Below, one piece after another: positions 17,971 to 25,139 of a stretch of 40,644 nucleotides of DNA. The position numbers and the translations under genes were made by a program. The notes under the pieces are model-generated. The model was not told the origin of the DNA and did not search any database. It was given only the letters and a program-made list of their open reading frames with translations. How positions within the stretch are numbered: the first letter of the stretch is position 1; each line of letters opens with the position of its first letter. The stretch covers positions 1 through 40,644 of the forward strand of contig WHSR01000048.1 in NCBI GenBank assembly GCA_009379995.1, given 5' to 3'. Origin of the DNA: Streptosporangiales bacterium (lineage in GTDB: Bacteria > Actinomycetota > Actinomycetes > Streptosporangiales > WHSR01).

Positions 17971-18016
17971 TGAATGGTCCATTCACCCGGACCTAGCGGA
18001 TGAATGGACCATTCAT
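17971..18016. promoter_or_regulatory. Two tandem palindromic operators
   Basis: TGAATGG-T-CCATTCA (17971-17985) and ATGAATGG-A-CCATTCAT (18000-18016) are two copies of one odd-centred palindrome, 30 bp from centre to centre, about three helical turns. They lie 24 bp upstream of the ATG of the VirD4/TraG-like gene. The form fits operators of TetR-like dimeric repressors. No regulator gene is adjacent. Confidence 0.7.
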
Positions 18017-18032
18017 CGGAAAAGTGGGCCGG

Positions 18033-18338
18033 CTACAGCGCGATCTCGACGGATGCGACGGTGCCCAGCTCGGCCTGAACGACCCGCTCGGCCCGCGCCC
18101 CGCCGGGCGCGAGCACCCGGAGGGTCCACGTACCGGGCGCGGCGAAGAACCGGAAGGTCCCGTCGCCATCGGTCGGTACCTCGCCCGCGAACTCCTCGGA
18201 CCCGTCCAGCAGCCTTACGTACGCCCGCTCGACCGGTGCGCCGTCGCGCAGCACCCGGCCCTGCACGACCGCCTCCTTGGCGACGTTGACGTCACTCAAC
18301 GCGACGCCGCCGCCCGGCGCTCCGCACCCGTCGCTCAT
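18033..18338 (-). CDS. sseC: DUF1416 protein, SseC type
   Basis: A 101-aa protein starting MSDGCGAPGGG, with ribosome site GGGAGG 5 nt before the ATG. The family is found beside thiosulfate sulfurtransferases, as here: in M. tuberculosis sseC1/sseC2 sit next to cysA3/cysA2. Residues 25-101 look like a small beta-sandwich (VVQGRVLRDGAPVERAYVRLL, GTFRFFAAPGTWTLRVLAPG) of the carboxypeptidase-regulatory type. The Cys at position 5 in the flexible N terminus could take part in sulfur handling, but this is inference. It is last in the minus-strand sulfur operon, 14 bp after the sulfurtransferase gene. Confidence 0.9.
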   Translation of the reverse strand: MSDGCGAPGGGVALSDVNVAKEAVVQGRVLRDGAPVERAYVRLLDGSEEFAGEVPTDGDGTFRFFAAPGTWTLRVLAPGGARAERVVQAELGTVASVEIAL

Positions 18339-18352
18339 AGTGCCTCCCTCGC

Positions 18353-19192
18353 TCACTGGGCCTCGCCGAGCTCGATCGGCACGCCGACCAGCGAGCCGTA
18401 CTCGGTCCAAGAGCCGTCGTAGTTCTTCACGTCCGGCAGGTCGAGCAGCTCGTGCAGCACGAACCAGGTGTGCGACGACCGCTCACCGATCCGGCAGTAG
18501 GCGATCGTGTTCTTGCCGAAGTCGACGCCGGCCTCGGAGTAGAGCTGCCGCAGCTCGTCGTCGGACTTGAAGGTGCCGTCCTCCTGGGCGGCCTTCGACC
18601 ACGGAACGTTCCTGGCGGTCGGGATGTGCCCGGGGCGCTGCGCGACCTCCTGCGGCAGGTGGGCGGGCGCGAGCAGCTTGCCGACGAACTCGTCGGGTGA
18701 CCGCACATCGACGAGGTTCTTCTGGCCGATCGCCTCGACGACCTCGTCGCGGAACGCCCGGATCGACAGGTCCGGGTCCTGGGCCTGGTACTGCGTCCGC
18801 TGCCGCTGCGGCACCTCGGTGACGAGCTCGCGCGAGTCGAGCTCCCACTTCTTGCGGCCGCCGTCCAGCAGCTTCGCGTCCCGGTGGCCGTACAGCCTGA
18901 AGTACCAGTACGCGTACGCCGCGAACCAGTTGTTGTTGCCGCCGTAGAGCACGACCGTGTGGTCGTTCCCGACGCCCTTCTCGGACAGCAGCCTTTCGAA
19001 TCCGGCCTTGTCGACGAAGTCCCGACGTACCGGGTCCTGCAGCTCGTTCTTCCAGTCGATCTTGACGGCGTTACGGATGTGTCCCTTGTCGTACGCGGTC
19101 GTATCCTCGTCGACCTCGACGAGGACCACGCTCGGGTCGTCCAGGTGAGCCTCCACCCAGGTGGCGTCCACCAGGACATCAGAGCGGCTCAT
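18353..19192 (-). CDS. Thiosulfate sulfurtransferase (tandem rhodanese)
   Basis: A 279-aa protein with two rhodanese domains. The second carries the active loop YCRIGERSSHTWF with Cys233, which takes sulfur from thiosulfate as a persulfide. The first domain has GGNNNWFAAY at the equivalent loop and is inactive, as normal for the family. It matches the CysA2/CysA3 group of actinobacteria. It starts at ATG 19192 with an AAGGAGG-like ribosome site. It lies between the DUF4395 and sseC genes, spaced 10 and 14 bp, and is probably controlled with them by the cysteine-containing leader peptide upstream. It acts in the cytosol. Confidence 0.95.
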   Translation of the reverse strand: MSRSDVLVDATWVEAHLDDPSVVLVEVDEDTTAYDKGHIRNAVKIDWKNELQDPVRRDFVDKAGFERLLSEKGVGNDHTVVLYGGNNNWFAAYAYWYFRLYGHRDAKLLDGGRKKWELDSRELVTEVPQRQRTQYQAQDPDLSIRAFRDEVVEAIGQKNLVDVRSPDEFVGKLLAPAHLPQEVAQRPGHIPTARNVPWSKAAQEDGTFKSDDELRQLYSEAGVDFGKNTIAYCRIGERSSHTWFVLHELLDLPDVKNYDGSWTEYGSLVGVPIELGEAQ

Positions 19193-19202
19193 GGATACCT
19201 CC

Positions 19203-19637
19203 TTATCGGAGTGATACGGCGAATCGGCGGATCAACAGGTACATCTCACAGCCCAGGCAGAACCCGAAGGCGGCATTGAGGAACGCGGCGACCAGGGCCG
19301 CGGCCGTCGCCCCGACGCCGAGCCAGAAGAGGCCGGCCGCGTACCCCACGACGCCGACGAGGGCGAAGACCAGCCCCACCCCCTGGGCGAAGCGGGGAGG
19401 CGCCTCCGGCTCCATCTCCTTCGGCGGACCGAGCCTTGGCCGGACCAGCCACCCGTAGAGCAGACCGTACGGCGCGTTGCGCAGACCGGCGAAGGCGCCG
19501 GTCGCGAACACCAGTGCCTGGGCTGCGAGCAGGACTCCGGCCACGAGCGGCCGGTAGCCGCTGATCAGCAGGACAAGCGCTAGAACGACAGTGGTGATGG
19601 CCGCGCCGAAGCGCTGGCCGCGGGGATCGACCTGCAT
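19203..19637 (-). CDS. DUF4395 membrane protein with FCLGC motif
   Basis: A 144-aa protein with four hydrophobic segments (about 12-29, 30-50, 84-103, 106-128) and a conserved FCLGCEMYLLIRR end that carries a CxxC pair near the membrane surface. The family often lies beside thioredoxin-like and sulfurtransferase genes, as here, suggesting thiol or sulfur transfer at the membrane, but no reaction is established. The ribosome site GGAG lies 7-8 nt before the ATG. It is the first full-length gene after the leader peptide. Confidence 0.85.
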   Translation of the reverse strand: MQVDPRGQRFGAAITTVVLALVLLISGYRPLVAGVLLAAQALVFATGAFAGLRNAPYGLLYGWLVRPRLGPPKEMEPEAPPRFAQGVGLVFALVGVVGYAAGLFWLGVGATAAALVAAFLNAAFGFCLGCEMYLLIRRFAVSLR

Positions 19638-19699
19638 GATGGGTGCTCCGGAGGAAACGGCGGACGGGGCACAGCCCTTACGTCAGGTACTCAGGTACG

Positions 19700-19786
19700 T
19701 CAGGAAGGAAGACACTGTGCGGTGGCCGTGCGGCAGAAATCCACGGCACGCCGCTTGGTGAGGAGCTGGCCTATCCCAGATGACAC
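19700..19786 (-). CDS. Cysteine-containing leader peptide, 28 aa
   Basis: A small ORF read from GTG 19786 to TGA 19700, just upstream of the DUF4395-sulfurtransferase-sseC operon. It encodes VSSGIGQLLTKRRAVDFCRT and a TATAQCLPS end. The L-TKRR-x-VD-x-CR-x-A-x-x-x-C pattern fits the short 'putative leader peptides' found upstream of actinobacterial sulfur genes. The GTG lies exactly where transcription should start behind a well-formed promoter (7 nt after TAGCAT), so the peptide is probably read from a leaderless mRNA. The two Cys codons (residues 18 and 25) suggest cysteine-dependent attenuation. An earlier GTG at 19792 is in frame but lies upstream of the predicted start site. Confidence 0.75.
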   Translation of the reverse strand: MSSGIGQLLTKRRAVDFCRTATAQCLPS

Positions 19787-19793
19787 GCACACG

Positions 19794-19822
19794 ATGCTAG
19801 GCGGCGATGCCGCCAATGTCAC
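19794..19822 (-). promoter_or_regulatory. Promoter of the leader peptide and sulfur operon
   Basis: On the minus strand, -35 GTGACA (19822-19817), a 17-bp spacer, and -10 TAGCAT (19799-19794). The predicted transcription start falls on the GTG of the leader peptide. Confidence 0.75.
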
Positions 19823-19878
19823 TCCCGCACGCTGCCGTTCCCGCCCCCCTACCCTTCGGGCCGACCCCTCGTGCTCGG

Positions 19879-20295
19879 TCACGTGTTCACCACCTCGCCC
19901 AGCGCGGCGATGACGTCGACCTTGCGCGGTTGACCGCTGGCCCGCTTGACCACCCGGCCGTCGGCATCCAGCACCAGAACCGTGGGTGTGCGCAGGACGT
20001 GCAGACGGCGCACCAGGTCGAGGTGGGACTCGGCGTCGATCTCGACGTGCGCGACGCCGTCCACCGCGTCGCACACGGAGTCGAGGATCAGGCGGGTGGC
20101 GCGGCACGGCGCGCAGAAGGCGGAGGAGAACTGCACGAGCGTGGCCCGCGGGCCCAGCGCCGCACCCAGGTCGGCCCCGGCGAGCCGGACATCGTCCCCC
20201 CGCGGCCGGCGCATGGACCCGTTGCGCCGCCGCCACAGCAGCCCGATGAGGACCGCCACGGCGAGCGTCGCGGCAACCACGATCACACCGACCAT
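19879..20295 (-). CDS. Membrane-anchored thioredoxin-like protein
   Basis: A 138-aa protein with an N-terminal membrane helix (residues 2-20) followed by RRR, and a thioredoxin fold with the active site FCAPC (Cys61, Cys64) in place of WCGPC, plus the cis-Pro segment LRTPTVLVLDADG. The helix followed by positive charge could place the domain on either side; the basic flank right after the helix favours a cytosolic domain. I use the ATG at 20295; an in-frame TTG at 20307 (adding four residues) is possible. The gene sits between the leader peptide operon and the ECF sigma/anti-sigma pair, all minus strand, hinting at a shared redox role. Confidence 0.85.
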   Translation of the reverse strand: MVGVIVVAATLAVAVLIGLLWRRRNGSMRRPRGDDVRLAGADLGAALGPRATLVQFSSAFCAPCRATRLILDSVCDAVDGVAHVEIDAESHLDLVRRLHVLRTPTVLVLDADGRVVKRASGQPRKVDVIAALGEVVNT

Positions 20296-20370
20296 CGTTG
20301 TACTCAAGGTATCGCCTGCCGCGGTAATTCCCCGGTCGCTCCCGGTCGCTCCCGGTCGATCGCGTTCCCG

Positions 20371-21078
20371 TTACCCGACGGGGATCACGAGCAGCCGCTT
20401 GCCCCCGTCGCCGACGACCTCGAACCCGGTGAGGTCGTCGGCGGCAATCGCGGTGGAGCCGTTGAAGGTCGCCTTGTCCCCGTAGTAGTTCACCTTCCAG
20501 CTCGCCGCCACGTCCCGCTGGTCGTCGCGGCCCACCGCGACGAGTTGGCACTGGCTGTAGTTCGGCAGGCCGGACAGCTGCACGGTCACGGCGGTGCCCC
20601 ACGCCTTGGGGGTCAACGCGACAGCGCCGGACACACGCGAGCCCGGGTTGCTGGCCGAGATGCTGGGTGCGGGCGCGGCGGCCGGCGGATTCCCCGGCCT
20701 CTCCGGAGCATCCGGCGCGGCCGCGCGGAACAGCCCAACCGCCCCTCCGGCGAGCCCGACGGCGACGACGGCCGCGGCGGCCGCGGACAGGGCACGACGC
20801 CGGGTACGGGTTCGTCGCCGCTCGGCGGTCACTTGGGCGAGGACGCGATCGAGCAGCGGACCGCCGGGCGGGGCCGTCGCGTACAGCTGATCCTCGCTCA
20901 CCCTGCCGAGCAGCGCGGGCAGGCCGGCCAGGCCGGCCAGCTCGTCGCGGCACGTGGGGCATTCGGCCAGGTGCCCGTCGAGCTCCGCGCGCTCGGCGGT
21001 ATCGATAGCGCCGAGCACGTACACGCCGAGCGTCTGGCGTAGCTCCGCGCAACCCCGCATGCTGGTCGGTCCGGTCAC
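20371..21078 (-). CDS. rslA: Zinc anti-sigma factor (RslA-like)
   Basis: A 235-aa protein beginning at a GTG that overlaps the sigma gene stop by 4 bp (GTGA). The cytosolic N-terminal domain holds the zinc anti-sigma motif LDGHLAECPTCRDEL (His, Cys, Cys about 34-41), which binds the sigma factor and can release it on oxidation. One membrane helix (about 97-117, ALSAAAAAVVAVGLAGGAVGLF) leads to an external domain ending AADDLTGFEVVGDGGKRLLV. The layout matches RslA of the SigL system. Translational coupling keeps sigma and anti-sigma at matched levels. Confidence 0.88.
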   Translation of the reverse strand: MTGPTSMRGCAELRQTLGVYVLGAIDTAERAELDGHLAECPTCRDELAGLAGLPALLGRVSEDQLYATAPPGGPLLDRVLAQVTAERRRTRTRRRALSAAAAAVVAVGLAGGAVGLFRAAAPDAPERPGNPPAAAPAPSISASNPGSRVSGAVALTPKAWGTAVTVQLSGLPNYSQCQLVAVGRDDQRDVAASWKVNYYGDKATFNGSTAIAADDLTGFEVVGDGGKRLLVIPVG

Positions 21079-21593
21079 GGCGCCATCCCCCGCTCCTCGA
21101 GGGCGAGCCGGAGGGCCCGCAACGCGTAGTACGTCCGCGACTTCACGGTGCCCGCCGGGATGCCCAGGACGGTGGCGGCCTCCGCCACCGAGCGGCCTCG
21201 GTAGTACGTCTCCAGCAGGACGGAACGATGCTCGGGGCGCAGCGATCCGAGCGCGTCGGCCACCTCCCACGATTCGAGGGCCCTGTCGAGATCCGGCCGA
21301 TCGGACGGCAGCGCGAACAGCGCGGCCTCCCCGACCTCCCGCGGACGGGCCCGGCGTGCCCGATGGGCGTCGACCACGAGGTTGCGGGCGACCGTGAACA
21401 GCCAGGGACGAATCGGGCGGCCGGAGAGCGCCTCGGGGTGCCGCCAGGCCCGCAACAGTGTCTCTTGCACGATGTCCTCCGCGCGCTGCCGATCACCCCC
21501 GGTCAGGCGCAGCACATATCCCAACAGTGGGCCGGCGTGCTCGGCGTAGAGCGCACGGATGAGCTGCTCGTCGCTCGTCCCAGCCCCACTCAC
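21075..21593 (-). CDS. sigL: ECF sigma factor, SigL-like
   Basis: About 172 aa with the two ECF regions: sigma2 (YAEHAGPLLGYVLRLTGG to RPWLFTVARNLVVDAHR) and sigma4 (ADALGSLRPEHRSVLLETYY to GIPAGTVKSRTYYALRAL). It directs RNA polymerase to a small regulon and is held by the anti-sigma factor encoded downstream. An ATG at 21599 would start directly against the -10 box, so transcripts from the auto-promoter would begin near 21593, where a GTG is in frame; I use that. A different upstream promoter could still use the ATG. The SigL name rests on the promoter match and on the RslA-like partner. Confidence 0.88.
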   Translation of the reverse strand: MSGAGTSDEQLIRALYAEHAGPLLGYVLRLTGGDRQRAEDIVQETLLRAWRHPEALSGRPIRPWLFTVARNLVVDAHRARRARPREVGEAALFALPSDRPDLDRALESWEVADALGSLRPEHRSVLLETYYRGRSVAEAATVLGIPAGTVKSRTYYALRALRLALEERGMAP

Positions 21594-21599
21594 ATCCAT

Positions 21600-21627
21600 G
21601 ACACGGCTCCGGCGCCGGATTGGTTCA
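21600..21627 (-). promoter_or_regulatory. SigL-type auto-promoter
   Basis: TGAACC (21627-21622), 16 bp, CGTGTC (21605-21600), which is the known consensus for SigL of M. tuberculosis as I recall it. It ends directly at the ATG, implying a leaderless start two codons later. Confidence 0.7.
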
Positions 21628-21641
21628 AGTCCGCACGGACG

Positions 21642-22331
21642 TTAATCCTCGTTGACCTCGAACTTATATCCGAGTCCCCGAACCGTCACGATATGGCGCG
21701 GGTTCGCCGGGTCCGTTTCGATCTTGCTGCGCAGCCGTTTGATGTGTACGTCAAGGGTCTTGGTGTCGCCGACGTAATCCGCGCCCCACACCCGGTCGAT
21801 CAGCTGCATGCGGGTGAGCACCCGCCCGGAGTTGCGCAGCAACAGCTCGAGCAGCTCGAACTCCTTCAGCGGGAACTGGATGGGCTCGCCGTGCAGGGTC
21901 ACCACATGGCGGTCGATGTCCATGCGTACCGGGCCCGCCTCCAAGGTGGGCGGCAGCAGCTCCTCGGCCTCGCCGCGGCGGCGCAGCACCGCGCGGATCC
22001 GGGCGACCAGCTCCCGCGAGGAAAACGGCTTCGTCACGTAGTCGTCGGCACCCAGCTCCAGCCCGACGACCTTGTCGATCTCGCTGTCCTTCGCGGTGAG
22101 CATGATCACGGGCACGTTCGACCGGGCGCGCAGCGTCCGGCACACCTCGGTCCCCGGCAGGCCGGGGAGCATGAGGTCCAGCAGCACCAGGTCGGCGCCG
22201 CTGCGCTCGAAGCTCTCCAACGCGGCCGGGCCGTTGGCCGCGAGGGCCACCTCGAAACCCTCCTTGCGCAGCATGTACGACAGAGCGTCGAGGTAGGACT
22301 CCTCGTCTTCCACGACGAGCACACGGGTCAC
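21642..22331 (-). CDS. regX3: Response regulator RegX3/PhoP type
   Basis: A 229-aa OmpR-family regulator. The receiver domain has the acidic pair EDE (8-10), the phospho-acceptor Asp52 (LVLLDLMLPG) and Lys in YVTKPFSSREL. The C-terminal winged helix ends LRSKIETDPANPRHIVTVRGLGYKF. It controls phosphate-starvation genes with SenX3. Its GTG start overlaps the senX3 stop (GTGA), so the pair is translationally coupled, in the order senX3-regX3. phoU lies divergently beyond senX3, which supports the phosphate role. Confidence 0.95.
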   Translation of the reverse strand: MTRVLVVEDEESYLDALSYMLRKEGFEVALAANGPAALESFERSGADLVLLDLMLPGLPGTEVCRTLRARSNVPVIMLTAKDSEIDKVVGLELGADDYVTKPFSSRELVARIRAVLRRRGEAEELLPPTLEAGPVRMDIDRHVVTLHGEPIQFPLKEFELLELLLRNSGRVLTRMQLIDRVWGADYVGDTKTLDVHIKRLRSKIETDPANPRHIVTVRGLGYKFEVNED

Positions 22332-23521
22332 GATCTAGCCTCCCGGAGCGTCTCTTTGCGGGAGCCGGCAGGCTCTCCGGGCCCGTACACGTATCCCTGC
22401 AGGGCATGGTGCACCGGCAGTCGCAGGGTGAACGTGGACCCGAAGTTCTCCTTGCTCCACACCTTCACCTCGCCCCCGTGTGTGGTGGCGACGTGCTTGA
22501 CGATGGCGAGCCCCAGACCGGTACCTCCCGTCGCGCGGGACCGGGCGGGGTCGACGCGGTAGAAGCGCTCGAAAATGCGCTCGAGCTCGTGCTCGGGGAT
22601 CCCGAACCCCTGGTCACTGACGCTGATATCGGCAAGGTCGCCGGCCCGCCGGGTGCTGATGGCGACCCGGGTCCGTTCCGGGCTGTAGGCAACGGCGTTG
22701 TCGATGAGGTTACGCAGCGCGGTCGCGAGCAGGTCTTCGTCACCCATCACGGTCAGGTACTCCGAACCCCCGATCACGAGCTGAATCTCCTTGGAGTTGG
22801 CCTTCATCCGGCAGCGGTCGACGGCCTCGGCCACGACGTCGTCCAGCGCAACGGGCTGCGGCTTCGGGATCGGCTCGCCGCCCTGGATGCGGGAGAGGAT
22901 GATGAGCTCCTGCACGAGGTTGGTCAGCCGGGTGGCCTCGTGCTGCATCCGACCGGTGAACCGGCGTACCGCGTCCGGGTCGTCGGCTGCGCCCTCGATG
23001 GTCTCCGCGAGCAGCGCCAGCGCGCCCACCGGGGTCTTCAGCTCGTGGCTCACGTTGGCCACGAAGTCCCGGCGTACCGCCTCGACGCGACGCAGCTCGG
23101 TCTGGTCCTCGGCGAGAACCAGCACCAGCCCCCACGGACCGAGCGGCGCGATCCGGACGGCGAAGCACGCCGTCTCGTGGCCGAACCGGCCCTGCGGGAC
23201 GTCGATCGACGTCTCCCGGATCTCGCCGTCGCGACGTACCCGGCGGGCAAGCTGCAGCAGCTCGCCGACGACCAGACGGTCACCGCGGACCAGCCCGAAG
23301 GCGCGGGCCGCGGAGCTGGCCCGCAGCACCCGGTCGTCGGAGTCGAGCACCACTGCCGAGGACGGCAGCACGGCGAGCACCGAGGCGATGCCTGGCGGGA
23401 GCGTCCCTTGGTTCGCCGGCGGAGTGGGGGTCTGGCTGCGCTCGCTCAGTCGTACGGCGAGCGCGGCCGTAGCCCCGACGAGGATCCCGACGAGGCCCGC
23501 CAGCCCGGCGACCACCTCCAT
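22328..23521 (-). CDS. senX3: Sensor histidine kinase SenX3/PhoR type
   Basis: A 397-aa kinase with one or two short N-terminal membrane segments (about 2-24), a PAS-like region (about 45-140), the HisKA box NVSHELKTPVG (His159), and a HATPase_c domain with NLIDNAVAYSP, SDQGFGIP and GGTGLGLAIV boxes. It phosphorylates RegX3 when phosphate is scarce and is thought to be restrained by PhoU. The ATG at 23521 is used; a GTG two codons earlier is equally possible. A longer upstream frame would run across the phoU promoter region and is rejected. Confidence 0.94.
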   Translation of the reverse strand: MEVVAGLAGLVGILVGATAALAVRLSERSQTPTPPANQGTLPPGIASVLAVLPSSAVVLDSDDRVLRASSAARAFGLVRGDRLVVGELLQLARRVRRDGEIRETSIDVPQGRFGHETACFAVRIAPLGPWGLVLVLAEDQTELRRVEAVRRDFVANVSHELKTPVGALALLAETIEGAADDPDAVRRFTGRMQHEATRLTNLVQELIILSRIQGGEPIPKPQPVALDDVVAEAVDRCRMKANSKEIQLVIGGSEYLTVMGDEDLLATALRNLIDNAVAYSPERTRVAISTRRAGDLADISVSDQGFGIPEHELERIFERFYRVDPARSRATGGTGLGLAIVKHVATTHGGEVKVWSKENFGSTFTLRLPVHHALQGYVYGPGEPAGSRKETLREARS

Positions 23522-23598
23522 CTCCACGGTTACCAGCGTAGGTGCAAGCCAGCGGATCTTGGCTGGCCGGAGGCTCCTGTGCGGGTCTTTCCCCGGAT

Positions 23599-23631
23599 GT
23601 TCATCTTTGTGACGTGATTCGTTCACGTGGC
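23599..23631 (+). promoter_or_regulatory. Probable PHO box between senX3 and phoU
   Basis: Three 11-nt units; the first (GTTCATCTTTG) and third (GTTCACGTGGC) share GTTCA(T/C), the actinobacterial PHO-box core, exactly 22 nt apart. It ends 17 bp before the phoU ATG, suitable for RegX3 control of both divergent genes. Confidence 0.55.
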
Positions 23632-23648
23632 GCTGACATCCTGCGGGC

Positions 23649-24332
23649 ATGCGCGACGCGTACCACGAGGAGCTCGATGCCCTCACCGCCCGGCTGGTGG
23701 AGATGACCCGGCTGGTGAGATCCGCCATGGCCAGGGCCACCACCGCGCTCCTCGACGCCGACCTGGCGCTCGCCGAGGGCGTCATCGACGCGGACAAGGA
23801 GATCAACGCGCTCCACCACGAGGTGGAGGAGAACGCTCTCGAGCTGATGGCCCGTCAGCAGCCCGTCGCGGTCGACCTCCGAACGCTGATCATGACGATC
23901 CGGATGAGCGCCGACCTCGAGCGCATGGGCGACCACGCAGTACACCTGGCGAAGATCACCCGGCTGCGGCATCCCACGTCGGCGATCCCCGCCGAGGTGC
24001 GCTCGATGATCGTGGAGATGGCGCAGATCGCGGAGCGGCTCATCACCAAGGTGGGCAGCGTCATCGCCTCCCGCGACGTGCCGACCGCCGCGGAGTTCGA
24101 AACCGACGACGACGCCATGGACCGCCTGCACCGCAGGCTTTTCGAGGTGCTGCTGTCACCGAACTGGAAGCACGGGGTCGAGCCAGCGATCGACGTCACC
24201 CTCGCCGGCCGCTTCTTCGAGAGATACGGCGACCACGCGGTGCGGGTGGCCAGAGATGTGATCTTCCTCGTCACCGGGGAGCGCCCGGACCAGCTCACCG
24301 AGGACCAACTGGCCGGCCGGGACCAGGAATAA
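23649..24332 (+). CDS. phoU: Phosphate signalling protein PhoU
   Basis: A 227-aa protein made of two three-helix PhoU repeats. Each has the metal-binding acidic pattern, as in LIMTIRMSADLERMGDHAVHL (about 80-100) and its partner FFERYGDHAVRVARDVIFLVTG (about 190-211). It links the phosphate transporter to SenX3-RegX3 and damps the response when phosphate is abundant. It stands divergent from senX3, with a PHO-like box between, and converges on gpmA 25 bp away. No pst genes lie nearby in this window. Confidence 0.95.
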   Translation: MRDAYHEELDALTARLVEMTRLVRSAMARATTALLDADLALAEGVIDADKEINALHHEVEENALELMARQQPVAVDLRTLIMTIRMSADLERMGDHAVHLAKITRLRHPTSAIPAEVRSMIVEMAQIAERLITKVGSVIASRDVPTAAEFETDDDAMDRLHRRLFEVLLSPNWKHGVEPAIDVTLAGRFFERYGDHAVRVARDVIFLVTGERPDQLTEDQLAGRDQE

Positions 24333-24335
24333 CCG

Positions 24336-24351
24336 CCCCCGGCAAAGGGGG
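24336..24351. terminator. Possible bidirectional hairpin between phoU and gpmA
   Basis: CCCCC-GGCAAA-GGGGG in the 25-bp gap between convergent genes. The stem is short and lacks a T-tract, so termination is only likely. Confidence 0.4.
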
Positions 24352-24357
24352 TAGGGG

Positions 24358-25101
24358 TCAGCGGCCCTGGTTGCGGACGGCCTCGATCGCCTCGGCCGCG
24401 GCGTCCGGGTCCAGGTACTCCCCGCCCGGCTTCAGCGGCCGCATGTCCTCGTCGAGCTCGTACACCAACGGGATTCCGGTCGGGATGTTGAGCTGGGCGA
24501 TGTCGTCGTCCCCGATGCCGTCGAGGTGCTTGACCAGGGCACGCAGCGAGTTCCCGTGCGCCGCCACGAGGACCGTGTGGCCGGCCCGCAGGTCCGGGAC
24601 GATCGCGTCGTACCAGTACGGCAGCATCCGCTGCACCACGTCCCGCAGGCACTCCGTGCGCGGGACCAGCTCGGAGGGCAGCTCCGCGTAGCGCGGGTCG
24701 TGGACCTGCGACAGATCGCTGTCGTCGGGGATCGGCGGCGGCGGAACCGAGTACGACCGGCGCCAGAGCATGAACTGCTCGTCGCCGAACTCCTCCCGGG
24801 TCTGCGCCTTGTTCTTTCCCTGGAGGGCGCCGTAGTGCCGCTCGTTCAGGCGCCAGGAACGGCGGACCGGGATCCACAGCAGGTCGGCCACGTCGAGCGA
24901 GATGTCGGCGGTGCGGATTGCCCGCTTGAGCACCGAGGTGTGCACCACGCCGGGATGGATGTCCGCGTCGGCGATCAGTTCGCCGCCGGTGACGGCCTCC
25001 TCCTCGCCGTTCTCGGACAGATCGACATCCACCCACCCGGTGAACAATCCCTCGGCGTTCCACACGCTCTCGCCGTGCCGAAGCAACACCAACGTCGCCA
25101 T
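24358..25101 (-). CDS. gpmA: Phosphoglycerate mutase, 2,3-BPG dependent
   Basis: A 247-aa glycolytic enzyme that interconverts 3- and 2-phosphoglycerate. The phospho-histidine sits in [12 protein letters not shown] (His9) and the second catalytic His in [17 protein letters not shown]. The core and C terminus ([17 protein letters not shown]) are complete. A -10-like TAGGCT lies 7 nt before the ATG, suggesting a leaderless start; there is no obvious ribosome site. It is followed upstream by ybjN and mshA on the same strand, as in mycobacteria. Confidence 0.96.
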   Translation of the reverse strand: MATLVLLRHGESVWNAEGLFTGWVDVDLSENGEEEAVTGGELIADADIHPGVVHTSVLKRAIRTADISLDVADLLWIPVRRSWRLNERHYGALQGKNKAQTREEFGDEQFMLWRRSYSVPPPPIPDDSDLSQVHDPRYAELPSELVPRTECLRDVVQRMLPYWYDAIVPDLRAGHTVLVAAHGNSLRALVKHLDGIGDDDIAQLNIPTGIPLVYELDEDMRPLKPGGEYLDPDAAAEAIEAVRNQGR

Positions 25102-25139
25102 GGCGGAGAGCCTACCGAGTTTCGCGGCTCAGTCGCTGT

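Noticed and set aside
10361..17986. Integrative conjugative element
   Set aside because: No relaxase, integrase, attachment repeats or T4SS channel genes are seen, and housekeeping murT/gatD follow directly.
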